Of a DNA stretch of 64,000 bases, positions 23,543 through 32,561 are shown piece by piece. Below the pieces are notes generated by a model that made no database searches, was not told where the DNA came from, and saw only the letters and a program-made list of their open reading frames with translations. Source of the stretch: Ignavibacteria bacterium. Its GTDB lineage: Bacteria > Bacteroidota > Ignavibacteria > Ignavibacteriales > SURF-24. The stretch spans positions 124,001-188,000 of the forward strand of contig JAAXKQ010000007.1 in NCBI GenBank assembly GCA_025612245.1. Reading direction: 5' to 3'. Positions within the stretch are counted from its first letter, which is position 1. Each line of letters begins with the position of its first letter. The position numbers and the translations under genes are program-made.

Positions 23543-24610
23543 TTAGTTCTGTAATAAATTTTTCCATACCGCAACATAATTCTCCTTGGAAAATTCTTTG
23601 CCTATGATGGAAGCGTTAGACTCCTTTGACGGTTCATCCATACGAAAAATTTCTTCAAAAGTCTCACTGCTCAAATCAAGAGTATCGTAAATGTGTATCC
23701 CCAAATCGCTGAAATATTGAAATGGAGTAGTATCTTTCCTTATATAGACTTTTTTCCTAAGATATAATAAAGCAAGAACATTCCCAAGCCCTTGCTGCCT
23801 CTGATGATTCATTATAGCTATGTCAACCGATGAAATAAGATTGCTGTATTCTTCAGGAGTCATCATGTCCAGGATCGGGATAAACTTGCTCCCAAAAATG
23901 CTGGTGCCATAGCTTATAACATTTTGAATATAATTCTCTTGACCTGCATATGATAACGGACAGATAATTTTAAGGTCCCTATCCCTAAATCTAGAGAGAA
24001 TTTTCAAAATTTCAATATGCTGATTGGTATCAGCCGCAGAATTACCCAGTAATATTGTGTTTCCATTAAAATTTCTTCCGGTTTTTTTTAGAGTAGCTAA
24101 GTACTGAAAGTCAGTCGGTATTGGATAAACAACATATTTATACAAGGCATTTGTTTTATAGACCTGCTTTGCAATTTCATAATCTCCTTTGATAAAGCAC
24201 GCTATGACCGGAATTTTTTTTATTATTCCTTTTCTCAAAAATTCATATACGCTCGACTGAAAATTTGCCGACCTATATCTGAAATAGTAAAGGTCACTTC
24301 CCCAAAGGATCCAGGTAGCCTTTTTTAGTAGAAATCTGAAGGCATACCAAGCGTACAATGAGGGCCCCAGAGGCAGGTAATGAATGAATATTCTCCTGGC
24401 TGAAATGAGTTTTGGCAGGAGCTGAAACATAAACTTAGTGCTGTTGTCAATATAGATGATCCTTTTCTTTAAATCTTCACCATAGCTGTATTTGTTTTCT
24501 GGTTTACATCTGAAAACAAACAAACTGCGATCCGGACAAAAATTGGACTCGAAGAATCTTATAAAACTCTGATTATAAGATCCTTCGTTAGTGAAAATGT
24601 GTATATTCAT
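23543..24610 (-). CDS. WecF-like (GT56) 4-acetamido-4,6-dideoxyhexose transferase
   Basis: Matches the Glyco_transf_56 family in key places: LLGNSAADTNQHIEIL, ICPLSYAGQENYIQNVISYG, FIPILDMMTPEEYSNLI and VDIAIMNHQRQQGLGNVLAL. In enterobacteria, WecF transfers Fuc4NAc from dTDP to lipid II of the common antigen. Here it is likely to use the product of the adjacent aminotransferase and acyltransferase. No signal peptide; acts at the inner face of the membrane. A+T-rich. It stands 37 bp upstream of the aminotransferase gene on the same transcript. Confidence 0.85.
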   Translation of the reverse strand: MNIHIFTNEGSYNQSFIRFFESNFCPDRSLFVFRCKPENKYSYGEDLKKRIIYIDNSTKFMFQLLPKLISARRIFIHYLPLGPSLYAWYAFRFLLKKATWILWGSDLYYFRYRSANFQSSVYEFLRKGIIKKIPVIACFIKGDYEIAKQVYKTNALYKYVVYPIPTDFQYLATLKKTGRNFNGNTILLGNSAADTNQHIEILKILSRFRDRDLKIICPLSYAGQENYIQNVISYGTSIFGSKFIPILDMMTPEEYSNLISSVDIAIMNHQRQQGLGNVLALLYLRKKVYIRKDTTPFQYFSDLGIHIYDTLDLSSETFEEIFRMDEPSKESNASIIGKEFSKENYVAVWKNLLQN

Positions 24611-24651
24611 AAATATTGGACAAGCTCTAAATTAAATAATTATGTGCCATT

Positions 24652-27195
24652 CTATTGAGCATCCTGGGGTTTCTTTTTGTAATTATTATATAAGCCTATA
24701 ACTAAGCTGAGGCATACAAATGCACTCAGCACCAGCGCCAGGTACTTGCTTATGGTAAAGCTTACCGGTGCGAACCTGAATTCTATGTCGTGCTCGCCTT
24801 TGGGAACAACAATTCCCCTGAAACCGTGGTTCGCCCTGTAAATCTTTGTCTCCTTGCCGTCGATATATGCATTCCAGCCCTTTGGATAATACGTGTCGCC
24901 CAGGAAAAGGAAGTTGTTTCCGGTTGCCCTGGCCTTAATTCTTATCAGCTCGTCCTTGTACTGGTTTATCTTAACGTATGACTGCGTCGTATCGGGCCTG
25001 TCCACGCTTACACCGCCTTCTTCCAGGAATGCAAGCTCCTTCGGGTCAAATGCATTGTTCTTGATCAGGTTAAGTATCTGAAGCGCAGGCTTAACCTGTA
25101 CGTTGTTTACGAAATATGCCCTCGGAAGCGCCTTGTCGTACCTGTAAACCACGTTCTTTTCGTCTTTTGAAATTTCAGTCAAATCGGCAAAGTTTACCGG
25201 CCTGTCCAGAATTACGTATTTTGTATTCAGCATCCTCCAGAGCGTGGGGTTTGCCGGCGTGCCTACAACATCCATTATATCCTGGTATGCTCTTGGCTTT
25301 ACGCCCGAATAACCGAAAATGTCCTGCACAAGGAAGTATGCGTTGAAGTTTGCGCTGTTGCCTACCGAACCAAGCGACCCGTCCTGCTTCAGGTTTATTA
25401 TCCTGAAGGGCTCCTTGTTGTTCTGAGCTTTTATGGCCGAAATGTAGAACGGCTGCGAAAAGTCCGCGTCCATGTTTGCTTCCTGTACGTATTCTGCGCC
25501 GCGGTTGTCTATTCTCCACAGGTCAAAAACCGTAAAGACTACAACTGCCAGGAGCACTGCGTCTCGGCTGATCTTGGCGTTGACGTACGTTAGGGCTAGC
25601 CCAAAAGTCAAAGCCGCAAGAGCAAGTACAATGTGCGTATCGGCAAGGAACATGTCTGAGGCATAATCGGCAAGCTGCTTTAAGTACTGCGGGTTTTTCC
25701 CGGATTCGTTTACCCTCGCAGTAAACCAGTCCCTGAGTACACCGTTCATAAGGAATGACAAAACCAGCAGTCCCGTAAAGCCGATGGCTGCAAATTTTAC
25801 TATCTTCTCCGCCTTTAAGTCCTTTTCACTCCTCAGCGTGATGATCTTCCAGAGCCCTATTCCGGCCAGAAACGGAAAGCTCATCTGTACCAGCACTAGT
25901 ATCATAGACGGCACGCGGAACTTGTCAAATGACGGGAAGTAGTAAAACATCAGGTCAAAAATAGGGGAGAAGTTCTTGCCGAAAGAGATCAATAGCGCAA
26001 GGCCCGAAAGAATAGTAAGGAACTGTACAAAAGGATCCTTCCAGCACGTGAAAATTGCAAATAAGCCCAGCAGAAATACGAGCACGCCCATATACATCGC
26101 AACGTCAACAAATTCCATCTGCCCGAAATAAGTGTTAACCTTAAATTCCTGGTCGTTTGTCAGAGGCCCCTGGTAAATTGAGCTTCCAAAGCCGTAGTAT
26201 GAAGGAATGAGGAAAGTCATTACCTCGCCCGGCGAGAAGGACCACTGTGTGTGGTAGTCATAATATGCCTGCCCCGATGTCGGTTCACCCTTTGACTGTA
26301 CCTGGTTTTCAACCACGCTCTTGCCCCCGCGCGTCGAATAAGGGGAATATTCATAGATCTGCGTCAGGTTGTCTGACTGAATCAGTATGGCTATAAAAGC
26401 CGCCACCGCAAAGACGCCAAGCGACTTCACGAGCTGACGCGTAAGTTCCTTGTCCTTCTTTACAATTGCACGGATGAAATAGTATACAAAATAAATCCCC
26501 ACTGCAAAAAGCGTGTAGAATATTATCTGTACGTGCCAGCCCTGTACAAAAATCTGAAGCGCAAGCGTCAGAACCGCAAAGTCCAGCAGCTTAACTTTCT
26601 TCTGGAACTTTAATAGCATAAGAAATATCAGCGGGTACATGCATAACGAGGTCAGCTTTGTAACGTGCCCGATGAAAAGAAAAACTATGATGCCCGTGCT
26701 GAAGGCGGAGGCAATTGCGGTAAAAAGACTTACGAGCGTGTTTTTTGTCTTAAACTTCATCAGGAAGTAGCTCGTAAAGGATAGCAGTATCATGTAGAGC
26801 GACCAGGTTGCGTACGGAACGCTGAAGAGCTTCGCAAACAGCCACCTGATGGCTGAAAAACCAACGTATATCAGGTTAAACCACTTGAAACCCACGCTCA
26901 GCGTATAGGCCGGCATTCCGCAGAATATGTACGGGTTCCAGAGTGTAAAGCCGTCATCGTGCGTCAGCACGTAAGTCTGCATGCTTTTACTCGTAATAAT
27001 ATCCCCCGACTGCAGCGTTTTGTTTCCAAAATACATCGGGGAAAAGAAGATCAGAAACAGGATCAGCAGTATTGCAAGCGAAACGGGAGTCTGGTACTTC
27101 CCGGGTATTATCTTGTCAATTGTAAAGCCTTCAGTTTTGGTTTCCTTGGCTGTCTTTGCAGCCGTGCCGATCGTTCTTTTGTTAGTTTTAGACAT
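24652..27195 (-). CDS. YfhO-family membrane protein, 847 aa
   Basis: A large multispan protein with about 12-13 helices between residues 25 and 560, then a soluble C-terminal domain (about 590-810) and a last helix near 825. DIITSKSMQTYVLTHDDGFTL, LWNPYIFCGMPAYTL and FLGDTYYPKGWNAYIDGKET are characteristic of the YfhO family (PF09586), GT-C-like proteins that in Gram-positives help glycosylate lipoteichoic acid. The start at 27195 (MSKTNKRT) has GGAG upstream and follows the methyltransferase stop by one base. It probably decorates a lipid-linked glycan outside the membrane. Confidence 0.85.
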   Translation of the reverse strand: MSKTNKRTIGTAAKTAKETKTEGFTIDKIIPGKYQTPVSLAILLILFLIFFSPMYFGNKTLQSGDIITSKSMQTYVLTHDDGFTLWNPYIFCGMPAYTLSVGFKWFNLIYVGFSAIRWLFAKLFSVPYATWSLYMILLSFTSYFLMKFKTKNTLVSLFTAIASAFSTGIIVFLFIGHVTKLTSLCMYPLIFLMLLKFQKKVKLLDFAVLTLALQIFVQGWHVQIIFYTLFAVGIYFVYYFIRAIVKKDKELTRQLVKSLGVFAVAAFIAILIQSDNLTQIYEYSPYSTRGGKSVVENQVQSKGEPTSGQAYYDYHTQWSFSPGEVMTFLIPSYYGFGSSIYQGPLTNDQEFKVNTYFGQMEFVDVAMYMGVLVFLLGLFAIFTCWKDPFVQFLTILSGLALLISFGKNFSPIFDLMFYYFPSFDKFRVPSMILVLVQMSFPFLAGIGLWKIITLRSEKDLKAEKIVKFAAIGFTGLLVLSFLMNGVLRDWFTARVNESGKNPQYLKQLADYASDMFLADTHIVLALAALTFGLALTYVNAKISRDAVLLAVVVFTVFDLWRIDNRGAEYVQEANMDADFSQPFYISAIKAQNNKEPFRIINLKQDGSLGSVGNSANFNAYFLVQDIFGYSGVKPRAYQDIMDVVGTPANPTLWRMLNTKYVILDRPVNFADLTEISKDEKNVVYRYDKALPRAYFVNNVQVKPALQILNLIKNNAFDPKELAFLEEGGVSVDRPDTTQSYVKINQYKDELIRIKARATGNNFLFLGDTYYPKGWNAYIDGKETKIYRANHGFRGIVVPKGEHDIEFRFAPVSFTISKYLALVLSAFVCLSLVIGLYNNYKKKPQDAQ

Positions 27196-27196
27196 T

Positions 27197-28018
27197 TTAT
27201 TTCTGCTCCGGTTTTCTTGCAATAAAATTTATTCCCGCTCCAAGCTTGTTATCAGCTCTGTAATCGAGATACATCATTAAGAGCGTGAAAGGAAAAGTTA
27301 AAATATAATATATGGGTAATATTACCAAAAACAGCTTCGACGCGTTCAGCATCTGCATAGGGTACTTGATGCCTAGACGCCATGACCTGTCGCCCCAGTT
27401 CCCGTAAGTGTATTTCGACTGGTAGGTCTCAAAGCCGAGTGGTTCAAGCTTGCCTTTCAGCTCCTCGGATGAGTATCCTGTCCTTGCATGCTCGCCTATG
27501 AAGCTTTCTTCCTCCTCTTCATGTACGTCGCTTCCGCCGTAAACAGAAGGAGTATTAATCATTAAAAAGCCTCCCGGCTTCAGTGCCCCGTAAAAATTCT
27601 CAAATACCTTTACGTCTTCTACAATATGCTCCATCACGTCAACCGAAAGTATGAGGTCAAAGCGCTCTTTGTGCCCGATCTGTGTCAGGTCCTCAACTCC
27701 GAATGTTACGTTATTCATCTTGCGGCTGCTGAAGAAACTCCTGCAGTCTTCTATCCATTCTTCCTTGACGTCTACGGCGTAAATATTGTTAGGCTCAAGA
27801 TTTCTGGCCATAAAGTAAGCGTACTGCCCGTATCCGGTTCCTGCATCATAGATATTTAAGCTTCTGCTTCCAAGCTTTTGCCTCAGCTTCCTCAGCTCGC
27901 CCCTTACGTACCAGGACCTCAGGAACATCAGGTCCAGAAGCTTATAAAACCAGACTCGCAGGAAGGGGAATTTCTTTATCCACCCGGCGAAAATATTTTT
28001 TATGGGGTCGTAATGCAT
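27197..28018 (-). CDS. class I SAM methyltransferase with C-terminal membrane anchor, 273 aa
   Basis: Motif I is IYDAGTGYGQYAYFMA, followed by IYAVDVKEEWIEDC, VTFGVEDLTQI and FDLILSVDVMEHIVED, a Methyltransf_11/UbiG-like fold. After the catalytic domain a hydrophobic stretch, LFLVILPIYYILTFPFTLLM (about 225-250), suggests association with the membrane. Located directly before the YfhO-type gene (one base between), within the glycan locus, so a lipid-linked sugar or lipid head group is a plausible substrate; that is inference. Confidence 0.82.
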   Translation of the reverse strand: MHYDPIKNIFAGWIKKFPFLRVWFYKLLDLMFLRSWYVRGELRKLRQKLGSRSLNIYDAGTGYGQYAYFMARNLEPNNIYAVDVKEEWIEDCRSFFSSRKMNNVTFGVEDLTQIGHKERFDLILSVDVMEHIVEDVKVFENFYGALKPGGFLMINTPSVYGGSDVHEEEEESFIGEHARTGYSSEELKGKLEPLGFETYQSKYTYGNWGDRSWRLGIKYPMQMLNASKLFLVILPIYYILTFPFTLLMMYLDYRADNKLGAGINFIARKPEQK

Positions 28019-28071
28019 ATGTCCGACAACTCTTTCTGCTATAATCGTGAATAAAACTTTGTTTTTGACTC

Positions 28072-29193
28072 TTATTTCTGCATAAACTCCAGCACTCCTT
28101 CCGAGAACCTCTTCCAGGAGTACTTATCCACTTCGCCTTCAATATTTTTCTGAAATTCCGCTTCTTTATTTCCGGCGTAAAACTTAATTATGGCTTCGGC
28201 AATGGCCGCAGCGTCCCCTTTTTCCACAACATATCCGGTCTTTCCCTCAAGGACAACTTCCTCCAGGCCCCCTACATTGGTCGCAACTACCGGCTTCTTA
28301 AAGTTCATGGCAATCTGCACGATCCCGCTTTGTGTTGCGCTCCGGTATGGGAGCACCACCAGGTCGGCTGCACAGAAGTAATACCTGACCTCGGAAGAGG
28401 GTATAAAACCGTTAAACATGAGCAGTGAGCCTGAAATATTCAGCTTTTCAATGAGGCTCTTGTATTTCTCTTCGTTGGAATAGTACTCGCCGGCTACCAT
28501 GAGCTTAAGGTCCAGCTTTTCTCTTAGGAGCGCCATAGCCTCCAGGAGCACGTCCAGCCCCTTATAGTCCCTTATAAAACCGAAAAAGAGTATTAGTTTC
28601 CCGTCTTTTAGCTTAAGATGCTTTCTGGCTTCTTCTTTTTCCACGGGAAGACCGAAGTTGGATAAAACCGGGTGGGGAAGTACCTTGCTTTGTGCATCCG
28701 GAAGAAACTTTTTCAGGTCGTCCTGCACCTTCTTCGACAAAAGTACAAAGTAATCCATTGCAGAGAGGAAATACCTGGTAAAGGACTTGTCCCCGGGGCG
28801 TGCTTCGTGAGGAATTACATTGTGGCAGATTGCAAGGGTTTTTATCTTCTTGTTCTTTTTGGCTGCTCTGGCTATTGTCCCGAAGGCGGGTCCGAAAAAC
28901 GGCAGCCAGTACTTGAATATCAACAGGTCCGGGGCGTCTTTTCTGATCTTTTGCCCTACCTTGAGCCAGTTTAGCGGATTGACCGAATCGATCAGCCTTT
29001 CGGTGGGGATGGCTTCAACCGTTTTTCCCGATTCCGTCTGTGACTTCCCGGGGAAGAGTAGAGACGGGTACTGCCTCTTAAAGGTTATTACGTTTACTTC
29101 GTGTTTTTTAGCAAGCTCACTATAAAGTAACCTGGCGAAATCAGCAATTCCGCCGCGATATGGATAAGCAGCCGATACAATTGTTATTTTCAT
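28072..29193 (-). CDS. family 4 glycosyltransferase, 373 aa
   Basis: GT-B, GT4: N-terminus MKITIVSAAYPYRGGIADFA with the Gly-rich loop, hinge at KLILFFGFIRDYKGLDVLLE, donor site ADLVVLPYRSATQSGIVQIA and GLEEVVLEGKTGYVVEKGD. In place of the usual E-x7-E the last Glu region reads S-A-T-Q-S-G-I-V-Q, which is common in this subgroup of hyphal/actinobacterial-like transferases. It lies 54 bp upstream of the methyltransferase, in the series that ends at 19129, and after a terminator that separates it from the GT2 gene. Confidence 0.88.
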   Translation of the reverse strand: MKITIVSAAYPYRGGIADFARLLYSELAKKHEVNVITFKRQYPSLLFPGKSQTESGKTVEAIPTERLIDSVNPLNWLKVGQKIRKDAPDLLIFKYWLPFFGPAFGTIARAAKKNKKIKTLAICHNVIPHEARPGDKSFTRYFLSAMDYFVLLSKKVQDDLKKFLPDAQSKVLPHPVLSNFGLPVEKEEARKHLKLKDGKLILFFGFIRDYKGLDVLLEAMALLREKLDLKLMVAGEYYSNEEKYKSLIEKLNISGSLLMFNGFIPSSEVRYYFCAADLVVLPYRSATQSGIVQIAMNFKKPVVATNVGGLEEVVLEGKTGYVVEKGDAAAIAEAIIKFYAGNKEAEFQKNIEGEVDKYSWKRFSEGVLEFMQK

Positions 29194-29299
29194 TCGGGAC
29201 AGTTTAGTGACTCTAATAAATTCTCTGTCTTCTTCAGTTAATATTTAGCTCTTAATGGTTTTTCCCGGCAAAAAAAGCCGGAAAATGTTCTTCCTTCTT

Positions 29300-29340
29300 A
29301 AAAAAGAGCCAGGGCAAATATTTCTATGAGTCTCTGGCTC
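29300..29340 (-). terminator. intrinsic terminator after the GT2 gene
   Basis: On the minus strand GAGCCAGAG (29340-29332) pairs with CCCTGGCTC (29314-29306), 8 of 9 pairs, then TTTTTT. It lies 18 bases after the GT2 stop and splits that gene from the downstream glycan operon. A second small hairpin, CCGGC/GCCGG at 29265-29281, follows. Confidence 0.75.
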
Positions 29341-29358
29341 CTACTAAATAAAAGCGCT

Positions 29359-30669
29359 TCAGCTCTTATCCTTTATCGAATACTCCTTGTCGTTTTGCAT
29401 GGCGTGTACCATCATCTCACCCAGAAGTCCTACGGAGAAGAACTGTACACCCACAATAATCAGGAGCATACCGAAGAATAAAAGGGGCCTGTTGCTCAGG
29501 CTGCGTCCCATCATCCATTCAATGGAAAGATATCCGTTGACTAAAAAGCCTATAAGAAATGCAAGTGCGCCTAAGAATCCGAATAAATGCATCGGGCGCT
29601 TGATATAACGCGTTGTAAATATTACGGTTACAAGGTCTATAAATCCCTTGAAAAAGCGCGAAATCCCAAACTTTGTCTTACCGTAACGCCTTGGATGATG
29701 CTTTACCGGAAGCTCTGCAATCGTAAAGCCCTGCCAGTCGGCCAGTACGGGCATGTACCTGTGGAGCTCACCGTAAACGTTCAGGTTCTTTACCACGTCT
29801 CTTCTGTATGCCTTAAGCCCGCAGTTAAAATCGTGGATCTTGATTCCGCTCATGAGCCCGGTGACAAAGTTAAAGAACTTGGATGAATGGCGCTTTATGA
29901 AAGGATCATAACGCTGCTTTTTCCACCCTGAGACAAGGTCATATCCTTCTTCAAGCTTCTGTACCAGGTTCGCTATCTCGTTCGGGTCATCCTGCAGGTC
30001 GGCATCCATCGTAATTACCACGTCGCCGGTTACCTGCTTAAAACCCACCTGAAGAGCCGCAGATTTGCCGTAATTCTTGCGGAAACTCACGTATTTGAAT
30101 TTCGGGTCGATCCTTGAGATCTCCTTTAAGACGGAGAGGGACTTGTCTGTAGACCCGTCATCTACAAATATGACCTCATACTCTGCCGAAATAATGCGCA
30201 TCGCTTTTTTTATTTCGTTCGCCAGGGGGTGCAGAGATTCTTCCTCGTTATAAAGAGGTACAACTATTGAAATTTTCTTGAAACTTGTCTTCCTCGAGCC
30301 TGCTTCCGAAGGTGCTGCAGTCGGACGGTTGTAGCTGCTGCTGTAATGTCTTCCCCTGTAGCGGCTGTAATGAGGCTTCTTGGGGCTCTTGGGAGGCACT
30401 ATTTTTGCCTGCTGAGGCTGCCCCCCCTTGGGCTGCTGCCTGCTCTGTGGCTCCTGTTGTTTCTTTGCCTGCTGCTGCTCCTGCCGGGGCTGCCTTTCCG
30501 ACTGCCCTTTCTCAGGCTGCTGCTGCCTTTCGGACGGCTTCTCAGCCTGCGGATTCTGCTGCCTGGGTTGCCTTTCCTGCTGGCCCTGCGGCTTATTATG
30601 TCTTTCCCCCGAATTATCCTGTGGATTGCTCGGGGCCTCGTTTCCATCGTTAATACGTTTCTCGTCCAA
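29359..30669 (-). CDS. GT2 glycosyltransferase (DPM/GtrB-like) with Gln/Arg/Pro-rich N-terminal extension
   Basis: Residues 131-345 are a GT-A domain: ISIVVPLYNEEES, VIFVDDGSTDKSL, the metal-binding TMDADLQDDPNEI, and GLKAYRRDVV. Two C-terminal helices (about 365-385 and 395-420) anchor it, as in ArnC/GtrB enzymes that charge undecaprenyl or dolichyl phosphate with a sugar. The first 130 residues are low-complexity and probably disordered, dominated by Gln, Arg, Pro, Lys and Glu, followed by a basic Tyr/Arg patch (YSRYRGRHYSSSYNRP). No internal start or ribosome binding site marks a shorter protein. Single-gene unit closed by a terminator. Confidence 0.9.
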   Translation of the reverse strand: MDEKRINDGNEAPSNPQDNSGERHNKPQGQQERQPRQQNPQAEKPSERQQQPEKGQSERQPRQEQQQAKKQQEPQSRQQPKGGQPQQAKIVPPKSPKKPHYSRYRGRHYSSSYNRPTAAPSEAGSRKTSFKKISIVVPLYNEEESLHPLANEIKKAMRIISAEYEVIFVDDGSTDKSLSVLKEISRIDPKFKYVSFRKNYGKSAALQVGFKQVTGDVVITMDADLQDDPNEIANLVQKLEEGYDLVSGWKKQRYDPFIKRHSSKFFNFVTGLMSGIKIHDFNCGLKAYRRDVVKNLNVYGELHRYMPVLADWQGFTIAELPVKHHPRRYGKTKFGISRFFKGFIDLVTVIFTTRYIKRPMHLFGFLGALAFLIGFLVNGYLSIEWMMGRSLSNRPLLFFGMLLIIVGVQFFSVGLLGEMMVHAMQNDKEYSIKDKS

Positions 30670-30927
30670 TTAAAAATCCGATTTTGTAAAAAAATACCCA
30701 TAAAATTAAACTAATAAATGACTAAAATCAATTTAACTTTTCCGGGAGAACTTAATTTCACTCGCCCGGCTTTTAGCACTTTATTCTTTATGACCGGCGT
30801 GTGGAAAAATTCGCCCCTCCCGGGGAAATCTTGATAATAGAAGCTAAGCTGAATACATTGAATTATCCACATACTTATTGTGAGTAAACGACTAGATAAC
30901 GATTTTTAGGAACAGGAGTGGATTTTA

Positions 30928-32517
30928 ATGCCCGATTCTTTTGATGAATATACTGCAGAGCTTCTGTTAAACTGCGAAAAGAACAAGCTCACGGAAAACT
31001 ACGGCAATCCTGAGGTCTCCATCAGTTCAGAAGGCAAAGATATCTACATCGTAAGCGACCTTCACATTACACAGCTGAGAAATAACGGGAAAAATGCCCC
31101 CCCTTCGAAAAAAAAACAGGACCTTGCCTTTACTAAGTTTATCGGCTACTTAAGCCGTAAGGTTATGCCGGGAAGGGGAATTCTCGTTATAAACGGGGAC
31201 TTTATAGACTTTCTCCGCATTACGGCACTGCCTTCATCTGAGGGCGGCTTAAAGGAGTGGAAGTCTATACTGGAGAAAATCGGCATTAGTAAGTCCCTGG
31301 AATCCCTTAGAGCTTCCATCTCAAAAAGAGAAATGAAGTATGGCCTCAGTACAGACGACTTTAAGTCGGTCTGGAAACTGCACGTCGTCTTAAAAGAGCA
31401 CTCGGGGGTCTTTAAGGCTCTCATACAGTGGCTTGAAAGGGGAAATAAGCTCGTTATTATTAAAGGCAACCATGACCTTGAATTCTACTGGCCTGCCGTA
31501 AGAAACTATACGCGCCTGATCCTGGCAGAACAGTCCCTAAATGAAGATACTCCCGCTGAACTCTTAAAAAAGTGGGTCTTCCCGAACCTCCTCTTTGTAG
31601 ACGACACGCTCGTAATTGACAAAAAGTACCACATAGAACACGGCCACAAGTACGACAGGTACTGCCATTGCATTGGAGGCCCGCTCCTGAAGAACAATAA
31701 ACAGATCAACATGCCCTTCGGATCGTTTTTTAACGTCTATCTGCTCAACCACATTGAACTAGCCTACCCGCCCTTTAAGAACGTACGCCTTAAAAGGAAT
31801 ATTCTGCCCTTACTCGTGGAAAAAAGGTTTTTTGTCGGCATTAGGAAACTCTTTCAGAATATACCCCCGCTCTTCCTCGTAATTCCTATACGCTACTACC
31901 GATACCTCTTCGGGCGCGTGCTAATGATTGTTCTGACGGTCTTCCTTCCCTTACTCTATGCAATGGACAAGTTCTGGAATATAATAGAACCCTTGACATT
32001 ACGCCTGGATGCTGAAAACGAAAACCCAGCATCAGGACAAAAACTGCTCAAAATGCCGGGACAAAGCGTGCTGGAGAATTTCGGGCTTTTTATCGTATCC
32101 TTCATACTTAGCAGGGCTTCCTCATACATCCAGCTTGAGGAGCCGAACAGCCTTTACCAGCACGCAAGAAGGAAGTTCTCCGAGAACATGAACTACCGCC
32201 TGGTAACCTTCGGCCATACGCACACGCCAGAGGTCTTCAGCCTTAAGGATCAGTGGTTTGTTAATACGGGAAGCTGGATCCCTACAGTGGAGCTGTTTTC
32301 GTCAGAGAAAAAAAAGGACAATGCATGTACTTTTATGTACCTTTGCAGCACTGGAAGGGAGGGCGGAGAAGAAGGCTTCCTCCAGCAGTGGGATGACAAA
32401 AAGGCTGGAACCGTGGTAATTACCGCCCTGAAGAAAGTGCCTTCAGAAGGCCTGAATGTTGGACGGCAGGAAAAGCCTAACCCCCGAAAAGGAACGCAGT
32501 TGAAGCTTAAAGGCTAG
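30928..32517 (+). CDS. calcineurin-like metallophosphoesterase, 529 aa
   Basis: All the metal motifs are present: IVSDLHI (D44, H46), INGDFIDF (D91), IKGNHDLEF, IEHGHKYDR and TFGHTHTPEVF, followed by VNTGSW. It is related to LpxH-type and other membrane-associated phosphoesterases but is twice their size. Insertions include a hydrophobic segment, FLVIPIRYYRYLFGRVLMIV through LTVFLPLLYAMD (about 310-350), which would form one or two membrane-embedded helices between the HGH and GHTH motifs. AGGAG stands nine bases before the ATG. Substrate unknown; a lipid phosphate is one possibility. Confidence 0.82.
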   Translation: MPDSFDEYTAELLLNCEKNKLTENYGNPEVSISSEGKDIYIVSDLHITQLRNNGKNAPPSKKKQDLAFTKFIGYLSRKVMPGRGILVINGDFIDFLRITALPSSEGGLKEWKSILEKIGISKSLESLRASISKREMKYGLSTDDFKSVWKLHVVLKEHSGVFKALIQWLERGNKLVIIKGNHDLEFYWPAVRNYTRLILAEQSLNEDTPAELLKKWVFPNLLFVDDTLVIDKKYHIEHGHKYDRYCHCIGGPLLKNNKQINMPFGSFFNVYLLNHIELAYPPFKNVRLKRNILPLLVEKRFFVGIRKLFQNIPPLFLVIPIRYYRYLFGRVLMIVLTVFLPLLYAMDKFWNIIEPLTLRLDAENENPASGQKLLKMPGQSVLENFGLFIVSFILSRASSYIQLEEPNSLYQHARRKFSENMNYRLVTFGHTHTPEVFSLKDQWFVNTGSWIPTVELFSSEKKKDNACTFMYLCSTGREGGEEGFLQQWDDKKAGTVVITALKKVPSEGLNVGRQEKPNPRKGTQLKLKG

Positions 32518-32561
32518 ATGAAGAAGGCTAAGAGTAATAAACGCCTGGATTTCTCCATATC

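Noticed and set aside
30285-30714. Several plus-strand Leu/Cys-rich frames opposite the head of the GT2 gene
   Set aside because: They arise from the repetitive CAG/CGG-like codons of the Gln/Arg/Pro-rich head read backwards; none has a plausible start or fold.
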